IMG/VR virus record: IMGVR_UViG_3300003319_000115 | Span: 1-53,730 of that record | Source: a virus | Direction: 5' to 3' (one strand) | DNA: 53,730 nt | Shown here: positions 17,786 through 26,756 of the stretch, one piece after another | Position numbering within the stretch: position 1 is the first letter of the stretch | Layout: the number at the start of each line of letters is the position of its first letter | The notes under the pieces: generated by a model | The model's database searches: none | What the model was told of the DNA's origin: nothing | The model's input: only the letters and a program-made list of their open reading frames with translations | Position numbers and translations under genes: made by a program

Positions 17786-18277
17786 TTATGGCATCGCTAA
17801 AACACTTTCGATAAACTTAAACACGAAAGCGTTAAGCTCAGGGAGAATATCCACGATCTCAACAGCAGGAGTCGTGGGGTTAGCCATGTCGATAACCCAA
17901 TCGTTACCAACTTTGGCAAGCGAGTACTGCTCACCAATATGCGTCTGAGTTGGCACAACTGGATCAGTACCACCGTTAACACCACGAGCCGTGAAGTTCG
18001 TGTGACGATCAGCAATTGCAACACTAACTTCTTGCGCACGACCAGTAGCAAAAACGATACTGGTGCTATCAGCTAAACCATAGCCCGGACCAGTACCAGC
18101 GTCTTGGAGTGCGATTCCACGAATACTTTGTGGATCAGCAGCGGTTTCCACAATTTGACCGTTAACATCATCAACAACTGGAGCACCGCGCTTAAAAACT
18201 TGCCCGGTTGCATACGCTAAAACTTGTACTTGCGGCACGCCTTGATGAAAGCGTGCAGGCTGGATTGTGCGACCCAT
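17786..18277 (-). CDS. Putative capsid decoration/stabilising protein
   Basis: 163 residues, beta-rich with no catalytic motif, beginning MGRTIQPARFHQGVPQVQVL and including a GQVFKRGAPVVDDVNGQIVE stretch typical of small decoration proteins encoded directly upstream of capsid genes. The ATG at 18277 follows an AAAGGAG site by 9 bases. Decoration protein is the likely role by position. Confidence 0.6.
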   Translation of the reverse strand: MGRTIQPARFHQGVPQVQVLAYATGQVFKRGAPVVDDVNGQIVETAADPQSIRGIALQDAGTGPGYGLADSTSIVFATGRAQEVSVAIADRHTNFTARGVNGGTDPVVPTQTHIGEQYSLAKVGNDWVIDMANPTTPAVEIVDILPELNAFVFKFIESVLAMP

Positions 18278-18280
18278 TTG

Positions 18281-18934
18281 TTATGGCTCCTTTAACCCAA
18301 GTGCGTTAGCTAATTCATCTCTGTTAGCTTGGCGGGCAGTCCCTTCGTTAAATACGGGAACAACCCCATCAGTATCCTTACGCGTAAGCTTACTAAAATC
18401 CTTCTCTTCCTTTTGCTCATTACGAGCATCCTTCGTTAATCCACTAATACGTTGAGCATGACGATCCATAACAAAATCAATATCTTCCTTGTTTTCTCTG
18501 CTAGTAATCATGTGCACAACGTCACCCACGATCACTCTACCAGTACCATCATTGTTTAACTGAGTACGAGGAACGTAATCAGTGTTAATCTCAAAACCTA
18601 ACAACTGCATCCTATGAATCTCCATAGGATCATTACGCACCCACTGACCAACTAAGTGTGGAGGAAGATCAACATGAAGATGATCTTGCACAACACCACG
18701 ATCTAATACTTGAGCTAATCTAGCTCGCCGTTCTTGCCGAGTTTCCGTTGGAGCTTTGTTAACTTCCTGTTGAGCAACAGTAGTGTTACTCTGTGCGAAG
18801 GTTATAGTACCAACATTCGCAACACTTGCTTGCTCGTGATTCTGTGTTGAAGGTGGGTTATTAGTAGAAGGTTTTGCGGTATTGATAATCTTTTCATCGG
18901 GCTTGACCACGACGGGAGTACGCTCGGTAGACAT
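18281..18934 (-). CDS. Head-cluster protein, disordered N-terminus
   Basis: 217 residues. The first 75 are low-complexity and Asn/Pro/Thr/Gln-rich; the next part has DHLHVDLPPHLVGQWVRNDPMEIHRMQLLGFEI, a conserved-looking core seen in proteins near scaffold/capsid genes of podoviruses; the C-terminus is charged and helical. AAGGAG lies 11 bases before the ATG, and the start overlaps the preceding stop (TAATG). Possibly a scaffold-associated or head-assembly protein. Confidence 0.55.
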   Translation of the reverse strand: MSTERTPVVVKPDEKIINTAKPSTNNPPSTQNHEQASVANVGTITFAQSNTTVAQQEVNKAPTETRQERRARLAQVLDRGVVQDHLHVDLPPHLVGQWVRNDPMEIHRMQLLGFEINTDYVPRTQLNNDGTGRVIVGDVVHMITSRENKEDIDFVMDRHAQRISGLTKDARNEQKEEKDFSKLTRKDTDGVVPVFNEGTARQANRDELANALGLKEP

Positions 18935-19719
18935 TATTTAGGTTGCTCCTTATCACCTTTATAGAATGCAACATCTTGTGCGGGCATTTCCATCCACCGC
19001 CAATATTCTTCTTCATTCTTAAAACCGTTCTCACGCATTAAACGTCGCTCATTCTCCGTCAACGCACGGCGAGTTGGTTTATTATCCTGGCGCGTCGGTG
19101 GTGCAGGAGGATTTGGACGTAAATGCGGCGGATTAATCACGTTAGTAGGAGCGGGATTAGGAGTTGGTGTTGGTTCAGGAGTTGGTATCTGTTCAACCTC
19201 ATTACCTTTCCACATTCCTGATTGCTGCATACCAATTGCTGCTAACAATGCACCTTGAACATTGTTCAAGGAACTAGTATCAATACTAGAACACAATTGA
19301 TCTAATAAAGGTTCGATAGAAGGAAAATACTTACTAAACCTTCCATCAGCCTTCAACGTTTTCTTGTGTTTATCGTAAGCAGTTTCAGCTTGAAACGACT
19401 TAGTAAACTCAAGTAACGGTGCAATAGTTTCCTTCAGTTGCGTCTGAATCTCATTTCTGATTACAGAAAGAGGATTAGCATAAAACTCTTTCTGTTCATC
19501 TTCAGGAGACTTAGGTGGAGTCTGTTGTTGCCGTCTTACTTCATCTAACTCTTTTTGTAAACGCTCACGCTCTAATCGTTCAGCCCTTGCATTTTCCTGC
19601 AATAATGCAACCATCCCACTATTATCAATAGACGGAGGTGAAGGTGGTGGGGGAGGAGACGGTGGATTGTTGTTCGGTTGCTGTCCCTGCGTCTCTACTG
19701 TTTCCGTTTCGTGTTCCAT
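18934..19719 (-). CDS. Putative scaffolding protein
   Basis: 261 residues: Pro-rich N-terminal leader (about 19-32), coiled coil with ENARAERLERERLQKELDEV (about 40-65), helical middle (IQTQLKETIAPLLEFTKSF) and a Pro/Thr/Asn-rich linker followed by a basic C-terminal helix (ALTENERRLMRENGF). Long coiled coil, high charge, and position between portal and capsid are the usual signs of a scaffold. No protease domain is seen. Confidence 0.65.
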   Translation of the reverse strand: MEHETETVETQGQQPNNNPPSPPPPPSPPSIDNSGMVALLQENARAERLERERLQKELDEVRRQQQTPPKSPEDEQKEFYANPLSVIRNEIQTQLKETIAPLLEFTKSFQAETAYDKHKKTLKADGRFSKYFPSIEPLLDQLCSSIDTSSLNNVQGALLAAIGMQQSGMWKGNEVEQIPTPEPTPTPNPAPTNVINPPHLRPNPPAPPTRQDNKPTRRALTENERRLMRENGFKNEEEYWRWMEMPAQDVAFYKGDKEQPK

Positions 19720-19966
19720 TTTCGAGTGTCCTTACATAACTAGAGTTAATAGATTCTAACACGGTTAAACCAACATTAAAACCTTGAACCTTTCCCCTTT
19801 TTTCATATGCATCGAATTGATCTTTAAACGCGACCATTTCCCGCATATGAAGGACTTGCAAATGTCGGAATAGCTTGATTAATGGCGCCCATCCCTCCGT
19901 TTTGACCAGGTAAGATAAGTCCTTGACTTCCGCCGGACTGAGAAATTTGGTTAAGTCCATTTCCAT
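19625..19966 (-). CDS. Small helical protein overlapping the portal 3' end
   Basis: 113 residues. The frame overlaps the portal gene by 143 bases and the scaffold-like gene by 95 bases. It is the only frame open across 19720-19823. Its sequence (KFLSPAEVKDLSYLVKTEGW, KLFRHLQVLHMREMV, FNVGLTVLESINSSYV) is a coherent helical protein of the kind that follows portal genes in podoviruses, which argues against chance. An internal ATG at residue 41 would avoid the portal overlap. Function is unknown. Confidence 0.6.
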   Translation of the reverse strand: MEMDLTKFLSPAEVKDLSYLVKTEGWAPLIKLFRHLQVLHMREMVAFKDQFDAYEKRGKVQGFNVGLTVLESINSSYVRTLENGTRNGNSRDAGTATEQQSTVSSPTTFTSVY

Positions 19967-21713
19967 TGCCAGTCACCGCTTGAATTAGTTCACGCAATAT
20001 GATACGATCAACATTTCTAACATCAAAGGTTTCGAGAATTTGAACCATAATCTCTGTTGCACCAGACATACCCTTTTGTGCAATAAGTGCTGCTAACTGT
20101 GCATTACCAGTCAGTTGAGCTAATGACAACATTCCTGTAAGATACTGTTGGAATACAGGAGCAATTTGCAACCAGTTCTGACGGTCAAGGAGTTTGTTTT
20201 GTTGTTGTCCAGTAGTTTTAAGTTCTAACAGTAATCCATTACTAACCAACCTCTCAGGCATATTAAACAACTTTGCAACTTGACCCTCAACATCAACATA
20301 TTCAAAATATTCTACTGTACGCGGACCGAATATATGAATGTTGACTGCTGTCTTTTTAATGGAACGATCTAAGAAATCTTTGAAGTTTCCGTAGTGATAA
20401 TCAGATTTCTTCTGTCCTTCTTGAATACGAGATAAGTCGCTAGTTGCTGTACCGGGAGTACCAACTTGTGGCATCCCAAGCATTACTTCATTAACACCAG
20501 TTCGTTGTTGTAAGTAGATCAACGAACCTTGTTCGTCAGCAAAACTAGAAGGATAGATTTCTGCTAATTGGAAAGAATCAATGTGATCCATGTTATCAAC
20601 GAACCACATCTTTCCAGGCCAAATTGGTTCGTTAGGACCATACTTGCTTAAGGATGATACTTTAATCATCCTCATGTTTGCTAGTGTAGCATTATCCAAT
20701 CTTTGTCTGTGTTGAGTTGTAATCTCTCTTTGAAAATGTTCTGACTGCTTACAAACACCCATGCCCGTCCAACGATGTTCAACTGGAAAGTAGATTCCAA
20801 TCTCGTAAGGACGAGACAAATCTGCATACCAATTATAACGCACACTCATTAATGTGCGCGATTCTTTATGATAATGTACTACGATTTCTTCATCTCTACC
20901 ATCACCATCAACGTCGAATGCTAACCAGATTTCTTTCCACTGAATAGTCTTAGGCCAAACTGGCTTGATATTATCTAAGTCTTGTTGTTGCTGTTTAAAT
21001 TTATCAGGATTCTGTTGAGAATCGGCGATCCATTTTTCTAGGTTATCTCTTGTTCCTTCCTTGAAAAGTCCACCATATTCTAAGTTAATAACATCGTAAG
21101 CGGTCTTTTCGTGTTCCTCGCCAACCCACGGCGAATTCTCAGGATCACGAGCATAAAAAGGCATCAAGAAGCGTGAAATGGGTACTGCATCCATACACGC
21201 ACCTTGCTTAGTCACTACGTCAAATGTCGTTTCTTCACCATTAGGTAATGTGATAACAGCTTTCTTCACCAGCCTTTCATAACCCATTTTTCCAACACAA
21301 GTACCATACTTTACTCTCTCTAAATCTGTATCAACAACGTATTGTCTAAAGTTAATACCATACTTCAACTCATGATCGAAGAAGCGCTCAAACGGTCTAG
21401 CACTATCACTCCAATCAGGAGCTTTAGCTTGAGCAGAAACTAACTCTTTAACAGCAAATACTGTTGTAATATTACGTGCATGAACAGTCTCGACAGCAAT
21501 AGCACTTAACGGAATTTCAATTGTAGCTGCACCTTTAAATGGAAACTCAGCTAGCTCAGTAGAAGGCTGAGCCCAATAAATCTGTTGCCAACGGTTTAGG
21601 TCATCAATAAACCTGCCCCGTTCAGCATAGAAATTTTCCAATTCTGTATTGAGGTAACTGATTAATCTTTCCTCAGTATCCTCATCTAACACTAACTGTC
21701 TAGGATAAGGCAT
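19824..21713 (-). CDS. Portal protein
   Basis: 629 residues. The clues are the early LNRWQQIYWAQPSTELAEFPFKGAAT segment, a long central stem/wing region, LSRIQEGQKKSDYHYGNFKDF, and a disordered Gly/Gln/Ser C-terminus. These match the portal proteins of podoviruses, which form the dodecameric DNA gate at one capsid vertex. The gene lies two positions upstream of the scaffold and capsid genes and after terminase, the normal order. The start overlaps the HNH gene by 14 bases. Confidence 0.8.
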   Translation of the reverse strand: MPYPRQLVLDEDTEERLISYLNTELENFYAERGRFIDDLNRWQQIYWAQPSTELAEFPFKGAATIEIPLSAIAVETVHARNITTVFAVKELVSAQAKAPDWSDSARPFERFFDHELKYGINFRQYVVDTDLERVKYGTCVGKMGYERLVKKAVITLPNGEETTFDVVTKQGACMDAVPISRFLMPFYARDPENSPWVGEEHEKTAYDVINLEYGGLFKEGTRDNLEKWIADSQQNPDKFKQQQQDLDNIKPVWPKTIQWKEIWLAFDVDGDGRDEEIVVHYHKESRTLMSVRYNWYADLSRPYEIGIYFPVEHRWTGMGVCKQSEHFQREITTQHRQRLDNATLANMRMIKVSSLSKYGPNEPIWPGKMWFVDNMDHIDSFQLAEIYPSSFADEQGSLIYLQQRTGVNEVMLGMPQVGTPGTATSDLSRIQEGQKKSDYHYGNFKDFLDRSIKKTAVNIHIFGPRTVEYFEYVDVEGQVAKLFNMPERLVSNGLLLELKTTGQQQNKLLDRQNWLQIAPVFQQYLTGMLSLAQLTGNAQLAALIAQKGMSGATEIMVQILETFDVRNVDRIILRELIQAVTGNGNGLNQISQSGGSQGLILPGQNGGMGAINQAIPTFASPSYAGNGRV

Positions 21714-22113
21714 GTTCCTTCTTATGACAAGATTGACAAAGGAACTCTAAGTTGTTTAAATCAAGAGCGCGCAAAGGGTGAGTGTAAATACGAAGCTTAT
21801 GATGAGCGTGGTGACCCACACAGCCACAACGATTACAGAGTCCAACATAACGCTCACGGCAACTCTGCCTAAGTATTTTCCAGGCTTCGCTCTGATAGAA
21901 TTTAGTACGTAACTTAAGATAGACATACTTTAGTTTCTTCTCGGATATACGACCTTTCCTATACAGTTCTTTATGTAACTCGATTTCTTCTAAGATTCTA
22001 AATGCTACGTCAAGAGGACCACGATAAGTTATACCACCCTTAACGGAAGCCTTCTTAGCACTAGAATCTAGTTTCTTTCTGTAAGCTGATATGTACTCTG
22101 AGTAACTCGCCAT
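21700..22113 (-). CDS. HNH endonuclease
   Basis: About 137 residues. The C-terminal half has a complete ββα-metal HNH site: LCNRCG (CxxC), then HHAHHKLRIYTHPL with the catalytic HH, the Asn in LDLNNLEFLC, and LCQSCHKKEH (CxxC and final His). The N-terminal half is basic and helical. HNH proteins near terminase and portal genes occur either as free-standing homing endonucleases or as helpers of DNA packaging. The 14-base overlap with the portal gene suggests co-translation. An in-frame GTG at 22122 would add three residues. Confidence 0.8.
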   Translation of the reverse strand: MASYSEYISAYRKKLDSSAKKASVKGGITYRGPLDVAFRILEEIELHKELYRKGRISEKKLKYVYLKLRTKFYQSEAWKILRQSCRERYVGLCNRCGCVGHHAHHKLRIYTHPLRALDLNNLEFLCQSCHKKEHALS

Positions 22114-22122
22114 TCTAGCCAC

Positions 22123-22336
22123 TACTCGCTAGTCTAAATTCGTAACTAGTGAAAGCTCCGTTAGGTGGTGCGGTGAAGGGCTAACTACTATGCTTCTGCC
22201 CGCCAAGTAACTGCTAACGGAAGTGCGTGGGGTCAGCATCCAAGCCTCCGTGTGGCGTGGAAAGCCCTCTACCGGGCGGGCGGAAGTGCGCGCGCTATTC
22301 GCTTCGCAAACGCTCGCTGCGCTCGCGTTTGCTCGC
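22123..22336 (-). other. GC-rich structured gap between lysis-type genes and the HNH gene
   Basis: No gene is seen in these 214 bases. Near the boundary with the preceding gene, GCAAACGC and GCGTTTGC form an 8-bp stem around CGCTGCGCTC, nested inside GCGCGCG-type outer arms (roughly 22287-22336). The rest contains several CGGGCGGGC and GCTAACGG segments of possible structure. It may be a transcription terminator or RNA processing site; no T-run is seen on the transcribed strand. Confidence 0.45.
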
Positions 22337-22687
22337 TCATGCGCGCGTTATCAAGTATCCGAGTAATGCACCACATGTGTCAGCAAGTAAGTCTCTCCAC
22401 ATATAAGGTAGCCATTGGGCGGGCTTACGTCTCCCATTGATTGCTTGAACAACTTCATAACCAAATCCGAGCGATACGGTTATAACTAATGCAGGCCAAG
22501 GTTGAACGTGAAGTAACCATACTGAACCCAACACTAACAACAAACTAATTCCAAAGTGCTCAGCTTTATCGGGCGTAAGTAAGTAATCCTTGTAACCACC
22601 AGTATCAGTATCCAGTTTAAACGCTCCAATAAGCAATAACGCTAACAAACCTAGAGCTATATAAATATTTTCTGGTGTCCAACTCAT
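22337..22687 (-). CDS. VanZ-like small membrane protein
   Basis: 116 residues with about three or four hydrophobic helices (YIALGLLALLLIGAF, ISLLLVLGSVWLLHV, PALVITVSLGFGYEVVQ, GALLGYLITRA). The pattern DKAEHFGISLLLV and YMWRDLLADTCGALLGY matches the DK-x-x-H...D-x-x-AD-x-xG core of VanZ-type or DUF2279-like membrane proteins that occur in phage genomes. A role in envelope or lysis is inferred from neighbours. Confidence 0.55.
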   Translation of the reverse strand: MSWTPENIYIALGLLALLLIGAFKLDTDTGGYKDYLLTPDKAEHFGISLLLVLGSVWLLHVQPWPALVITVSLGFGYEVVQAINGRRKPAQWLPYMWRDLLADTCGALLGYLITRA

Positions 22688-22893
22688 TTTCTATTTTGCC
22701 AAAGAAAAATCGCAACGGCGCCCAAGAGAACGAGTCCGATTATGATATATACTGGACTAACAACTCCTGCTGTTTCACAAACCTGATACGGAACTCTGTT
22801 CGCATCATACGTACATTTCTGACGACCAACAAAGTAGAAGATAAGGCCTAAAAGGATAACTAAAGGAAACCCAAAAGCTAATGCTTTTTTCAT
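22684..22893 (-). CDS. Two-helix membrane protein (lysis-region)
   Basis: 69 residues: hydrophobic segment 5-24 (ALAFGFPLVILLGLIFYFV), a short loop with two Cys (KCTYDANRVPYQVCE), then a second hydrophobic segment 46-65. Size and topology fit a class II holin or similar. It overlaps both neighbours by 4 bases. Confidence 0.5.
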   Translation of the reverse strand: MKKALAFGFPLVILLGLIFYFVGRQKCTYDANRVPYQVCETAGVVSPVYIIIGLVLLGAVAIFLWQNRK

Positions 22894-23096
22894 GGATGAT
22901 CTCCGACTAGTAACACAAACACGCTATGCAGGTCACGTACATAAACAGACTTACGAATAAACCATACCTTAAGCGTTGTTACTCGTCTTTCCTTATTCAA
23001 ATCGTACCAATTCCAAAATAACTCATTCATTACCTGTCTTGCATATACCTTTAGTGGACCAAAATCACTAAGGTCCATCTCATCAATGGCGGCCAT
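22890..23096 (-). CDS. Hypothetical 68-residue protein
   Basis: Soluble, mixed alpha/beta, with an aromatic stretch (NELFWNWYDLNKERR). It overlaps neighbours by 1-4 bases within the small membrane-protein cluster after terminase. The family is not recognised. Confidence 0.55.
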   Translation of the reverse strand: MAAIDEMDLSDFGPLKVYARQVMNELFWNWYDLNKERRVTTLKVWFIRKSVYVRDLHSVFVLLVGDHP

Positions 23097-23368
23097 TATT
23101 CCTTTACCGTATCAAGGTTACTACGTTCAACCTTCTCAATCTTACTAATAGTCACGCTAGCAGCGTCACCGGGATTGACTTTACGATTGATTAATTTATG
23201 AATAGCACTATAGAGAACTAATAACACTGCTCCACTTAAACTAGCTTCTGCTTCTGGTCCTAACGTAAAGTGCAACTTCTCAAATAAGTAAACACCCAAT
23301 GCAGCAACTAAGCCCGCTATCACACGAGCAAGAACAGGACGCAAGGTATCGAATAGTGTCAATTCCAT
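23096..23368 (-). CDS. Holin-like membrane protein
   Basis: 90 residues. Two hydrophobic helices (LARVIAGLVAALGVYLF and SGAVLLVLYSAIHKLI) are separated by a short acidic turn and followed by a charged C-terminal tail (SKIEKVERSNLDTVKE). This is the usual layout of small phage holins. It sits directly after the large terminase gene, one base apart. Confidence 0.6.
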   Translation of the reverse strand: MELTLFDTLRPVLARVIAGLVAALGVYLFEKLHFTLGPEAEASLSGAVLLVLYSAIHKLINRKVNPGDAASVTISKIEKVERSNLDTVKE

Positions 23369-25105
23369 TTAACCCTCCCGCACTTTCGAGTAACCCGTCA
23401 TTGGATCAATACTAGCAAAACGTTTAGCCATTGCTTCATTTTCTTCTTCAACTTTAGTTCTCGGAAATCCAGGAACCCAAACTTCTGGACCTTGAGAAAG
23501 AGCATCTAGTAAGTGAATTTGTTTTTCGCTGATGGAACCAAAGCGACGAAGTTGGTACTCTAAATCTGAATACTCATTTTTGGGGTCTTGACCTTTGGTG
23601 TAATAAAGCGGGTTAATGAAAATCTTCCCAGCTTCTAATGGATTCGCCAGCACATCTACACGTAAAGGTTTAGCCCGCTGTAAAACGTCGAACTCACTAA
23701 CATGGAACTTAATACCTCTCGTTCTCATTTCAGCTTCCCACCAGAACTTATACAACTCTGAGAATAGAACTTTTTCAACACTTACAGCATAAGGTCTGTA
23801 TTGAGAAACTTTCTGGAAAACGAGTTCGGTAAGCTCAGGACTTGTTAATTCTTTTTGGATTGCTTCCAGAATGAAGTTTCTACGAAATTCATCAGTAGCA
23901 CTAATAATAATCCCGTTATCGCCGCCAGGAGCAGGATCGAGAAGAATAAAAACGTTGCAGTCTCTAATATTGACAATAGTCTCCCGACCTTTAGCTCCCC
24001 ATACCGTAAGCCTGTACTTATCGCGCCAACCAAAATAGCGAATCCAATCAGGATTAAACTTAGTTTGAGAATTATCCGGATCATTCTCATACTGCGCAGA
24101 GAAAACTTTACGGTTCTTCTTGAGGATTTCTAAATCTTCACTACTGACTTCTTCTGGAAAGATTGGAACTTTCTTTCCATCAATTACTTCTTCAACAGGA
24201 CGACGATAAACCTTTAATTTCTTTCCATAACGCTCCATACCGTGAGCGTATAGATCATCTACTGACCAACGAGTGCCATTCCAATCAATGCGATCTTTGT
24301 TGAATACACTAAAGAATGCTTGTGCATTGTCAAACCAATCGAATGCACTTTGCATTTCGGCAGCAGAGTCGCGGGCCTTTTCTCCGATAAGGTCATCGAA
24401 TTTCAATACATTATAGTGTCTACCCTGACTCTTAGCACCAACACCCATTGTATCGAGTGTGGGTTCAGACCAAATCTTTGTACGAGGTAACTGTAACTCG
24501 TGTTTATTGATCTTGTGAATCTTTGGGCTAGGAATGACATCAGGAAACAATGCCATTAAGATCGGATTCGAGAGGAAGTGAGTAGTAATGGAGAACAGGT
24601 ATCTACTCGCTCCCTCTTGTGTTTCGTGTCCGATTAAAACCCTAGCATCAGGGCCTAATTCCTCAGGCCACGGTAATGGATTATACGGAAGTGGATCAGG
24701 CCCTACGTATTCTTGTGATTCTCTGTCGTACTTTCTATCTTCGTCCGTGTATGGTAATACAATGCGAATAGCATCACTAATGGTAAGGATAGTAGACTTA
24801 AAGTGGTTACGAGGAAGCAGGACGAGCCTAAAACGCTCGTATCTATTGTTGTACCACCAAGTAGCAAGATTACCGTGCAGGTTAACGGAAAGACGAGTAT
24901 ACTGTAATACGGAATAAGCGAGGAAGAACAAATCTCGTTTACATCTAACTCGCGCTTCGTGCCATTGCTTCTTGGTAATGCCATGATACTTAGCGTTTGC
25001 TTCCTTCTGTTTTGTAGCAATGTTAACAGGGTCTAGTAACTTCTCCCATTCTTCATCACCAATATCTCTCTTGTGATCTTGGTGTCTATTTAGGATCTCC
25101 GCCAT
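23369..25105 (-). CDS. terL: Terminase large subunit
   Basis: 578 residues. The ATPase half has an atypical Walker A, LPRNHFKST (about 97-105), a VLIGHETQEGASRYLF motif, and a Walker B-like LKFDDLIGEKARDS. The nuclease half has the RNase H-like start FILLDPAPGGDNG (first metal Asp) and SVEKVLFSELYKFW (second acidic site). Together these define a phage DNA-packaging motor that hydrolyses ATP to drive DNA into the capsid and cuts the concatemer. It overlaps the small-subunit gene by 20 bases. Confidence 0.9.
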   Translation of the reverse strand: MAEILNRHQDHKRDIGDEEWEKLLDPVNIATKQKEANAKYHGITKKQWHEARVRCKRDLFFLAYSVLQYTRLSVNLHGNLATWWYNNRYERFRLVLLPRNHFKSTILTISDAIRIVLPYTDEDRKYDRESQEYVGPDPLPYNPLPWPEELGPDARVLIGHETQEGASRYLFSITTHFLSNPILMALFPDVIPSPKIHKINKHELQLPRTKIWSEPTLDTMGVGAKSQGRHYNVLKFDDLIGEKARDSAAEMQSAFDWFDNAQAFFSVFNKDRIDWNGTRWSVDDLYAHGMERYGKKLKVYRRPVEEVIDGKKVPIFPEEVSSEDLEILKKNRKVFSAQYENDPDNSQTKFNPDWIRYFGWRDKYRLTVWGAKGRETIVNIRDCNVFILLDPAPGGDNGIIISATDEFRRNFILEAIQKELTSPELTELVFQKVSQYRPYAVSVEKVLFSELYKFWWEAEMRTRGIKFHVSEFDVLQRAKPLRVDVLANPLEAGKIFINPLYYTKGQDPKNEYSDLEYQLRRFGSISEKQIHLLDALSQGPEVWVPGFPRTKVEEENEAMAKRFASIDPMTGYSKVREG

Positions 25106-25619
25106 GAAGTAGCTTAACCTCGTTAGCCTTATTGAGTCCGTCTGTGAAGATTTGAGCTAATTCGGCGGGCATTGCAAAGACGGCGTTGTTTATGTTCATA
25201 TTACCACTACTAGGCTTATCCTCTTTCAAATCACCAAGACCCTTAGCAACTTGTAACGAACGATCAAACACAGCTAAAGGTGAAGATTCCATTAAGTCAG
25301 GGTTAGCTAGGACAGACTTAATATTCTTAATGGCTTGCTTCCTGATATCTTCTAACTGCTGTGGAATGTTATCAATGTTGTTCTTTCTCATTTTCTCTAA
25401 TAACCTCTCGCGAAACTCCTCCGCTTGAGGTGTATTGAGAATATTACTGATGTGTTGCTTAGTATAAGAGAGATTATGCTTTTCTCTCATCAAATCAGCG
25501 ATTTTCTGATTACCAAAGCCCGCTGATGAATAAGCAACTACAATCTCGTATTCGGGCTTCCACTTCCTAGGAACCCACCTTCTTAGAGCAGCTTTTTTCT
25601 CTGTTAACGTCTCAGCCAT
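25086..25619 (-). CDS. terS: Terminase small subunit-like DNA-binding protein
   Basis: 177 residues. An N-terminal helix-turn-helix-like stretch (IVVAYSSAGFGNQKIADLMREKHNLSYTK, about residues 27-55) is followed by coiled-coil helices with LEDIRKQAIKNIKSVL. That is the composition of terminase small subunits that recognise pac/cos DNA and form rings. The position directly before the large subunit supports it. Confidence 0.75.
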   Translation of the reverse strand: MAETLTEKKAALRRWVPRKWKPEYEIVVAYSSAGFGNQKIADLMREKHNLSYTKQHISNILNTPQAEEFRERLLEKMRKNNIDNIPQQLEDIRKQAIKNIKSVLANPDLMESSPLAVFDRSLQVAKGLGDLKEDKPSSGNMNINNAVFAMPAELAQIFTDGLNKANEVKLLHGGDPK

Positions 25620-25628
25620 ATTTCAGTA

Positions 25629-25649
25629 GGGAGAGTTATTAGCTCTCCC
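25629..25649 (-). terminator. Short hairpin upstream of the terminase genes
   Basis: GGGAGAG (minus strand; 25643-25649 in complement) pairs with CTCTCCC across a 7-base loop: a 7-bp perfect stem between the preceding gene and the terS start. No T-run follows, so it may be a processing or attenuator hairpin and not a full terminator. Confidence 0.45.
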
Positions 25650-25743
25650 CACGATTTAAGTCCTATCGAATTTTCCAGATGAACCGTGAATAATGCGGAT
25701 ACTACTGTTAGGCAACGCAGCTACGCGTTCCCAAAACCGAATG

Positions 25744-26475
25744 TTATTTACTGGTTCCCCCGGCTGAGCCCCCGGTTTTATTTTGCTCTGTGCTTGTAGT
25801 CTTCGGGGCTGACTGGGTTGTTGAACTAACTGAGCGGGTTCCAGCGGGCTGTTGCTTGCTCGTTGAAGAACTACTGGAAGTGGAGCTACCTGTTTCTTTG
25901 CTGCTCTCACTTTCTTTAGCGTCTGAATCACTCTTTTCATTCTCAGTCACCTTGGCATCCTCTGCTAACTTGGTGATCGTTTGCTGAACTTCTTGTGTAG
26001 CTTCACGAACGGGAGTTCCTACGTCTTGTAACTTCCGCTGTAACTCTTGCTGTTTCTCAGTACGTTGCTCAGCAAGGTCCTTCATGTACTCGACCTTCTG
26101 ATCGTTAGAAGATTCCACCTTCTCAATAAAGCCCGGATCACTCACAACAACACGATCGGGCGGAAGATCATGCTCGTTAACTTCTCCAATAGGAATAATC
26201 TTACCCTGTTGACCAAGTTTAAAAATCTCTTGATCGCGCTCGTAACGCGGATCACTACGTAAACGAGTCTCAGCTTCTAACGTATCAGATACACGCGCAC
26301 TATAAGCTGCTAAACCAACTTGAGCCGCAGCAACCATATCGGGAGCAAACTGCTCACGTTCATCAGGAGGAGCTTCGTTAAGGTTACTTCCCTCTTGAGA
26401 ACGCTCAGCACTACTCTTTTTCGTTTCTAAGTGATGTTCAGGTCCACCAGTGTGTAATGCTTCAGCCTTTGCCAT
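25744..26475 (-). CDS. Low-complexity late protein (Ser/Gln/Glu-rich)
   Basis: About 243 residues from the ATG at 26475, which has GGGAG 8 bases upstream; a longer frame from 26514 lacks such a site. The central part is helical (FSPDMV region, KVEYMKDLAEQRTEKQQELQRKL), and the C-terminal 80 residues are Ser/Thr/Gln/Gly-rich and probably disordered. No family is recognised. The +1 frame stays open past this gene's stop and could encode 30 further residues, but there is no independent sign of a programmed frameshift. Confidence 0.6.
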   Translation of the reverse strand: MAKAEALHTGGPEHHLETKKSSAERSQEGSNLNEAPPDEREQFAPDMVAAAQVGLAAYSARVSDTLEAETRLRSDPRYERDQEIFKLGQQGKIIPIGEVNEHDLPPDRVVVSDPGFIEKVESSNDQKVEYMKDLAEQRTEKQQELQRKLQDVGTPVREATQEVQQTITKLAEDAKVTENEKSDSDAKESESSKETGSSTSSSSSTSKQQPAGTRSVSSTTQSAPKTTSTEQNKTGGSAGGTSK

Positions 26476-26558
26476 TTTTCGTACTCCCTTTTTTGAGTTT
26501 CTTGACGCTTTCACTAATGGCCTTCATGAAATAACCTTTCTGCTTACTTCCTTTCGCT

Positions 26559-26756
26559 TTAGGTACCCGGTAATCTTTTGCCACCTTTTAAGCCCTCGCT
26601 CGCTGATTTAATGGGCTTCGAACTACCAACACGATTCTTATGAGAGTTACCACCATTCGGGTACTTATAGGGTTTCAAGGGAGCCTGTCCGTTACCAGTT
26701 CCGTAACTCGGTTCGCTAACTCTACCACCGCCCGTTTTTGTAATGGACTTGTTCAT
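26559..26756 (-). CDS. Small basic Gly/Lys-rich protein
   Basis: 65 residues, rich in Gly, Lys and Ser (SKPIKSASEGLKGGKRLPGT), likely disordered. Overlaps the upstream gene's stop by 4 bases. Such short basic proteins are common in virion operons; no specific role is claimed. Confidence 0.5.
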   Translation of the reverse strand: MNKSITKTGGGRVSEPSYGTGNGQAPLKPYKYPNGGNSHKNRVGSSKPIKSASEGLKGGKRLPGT

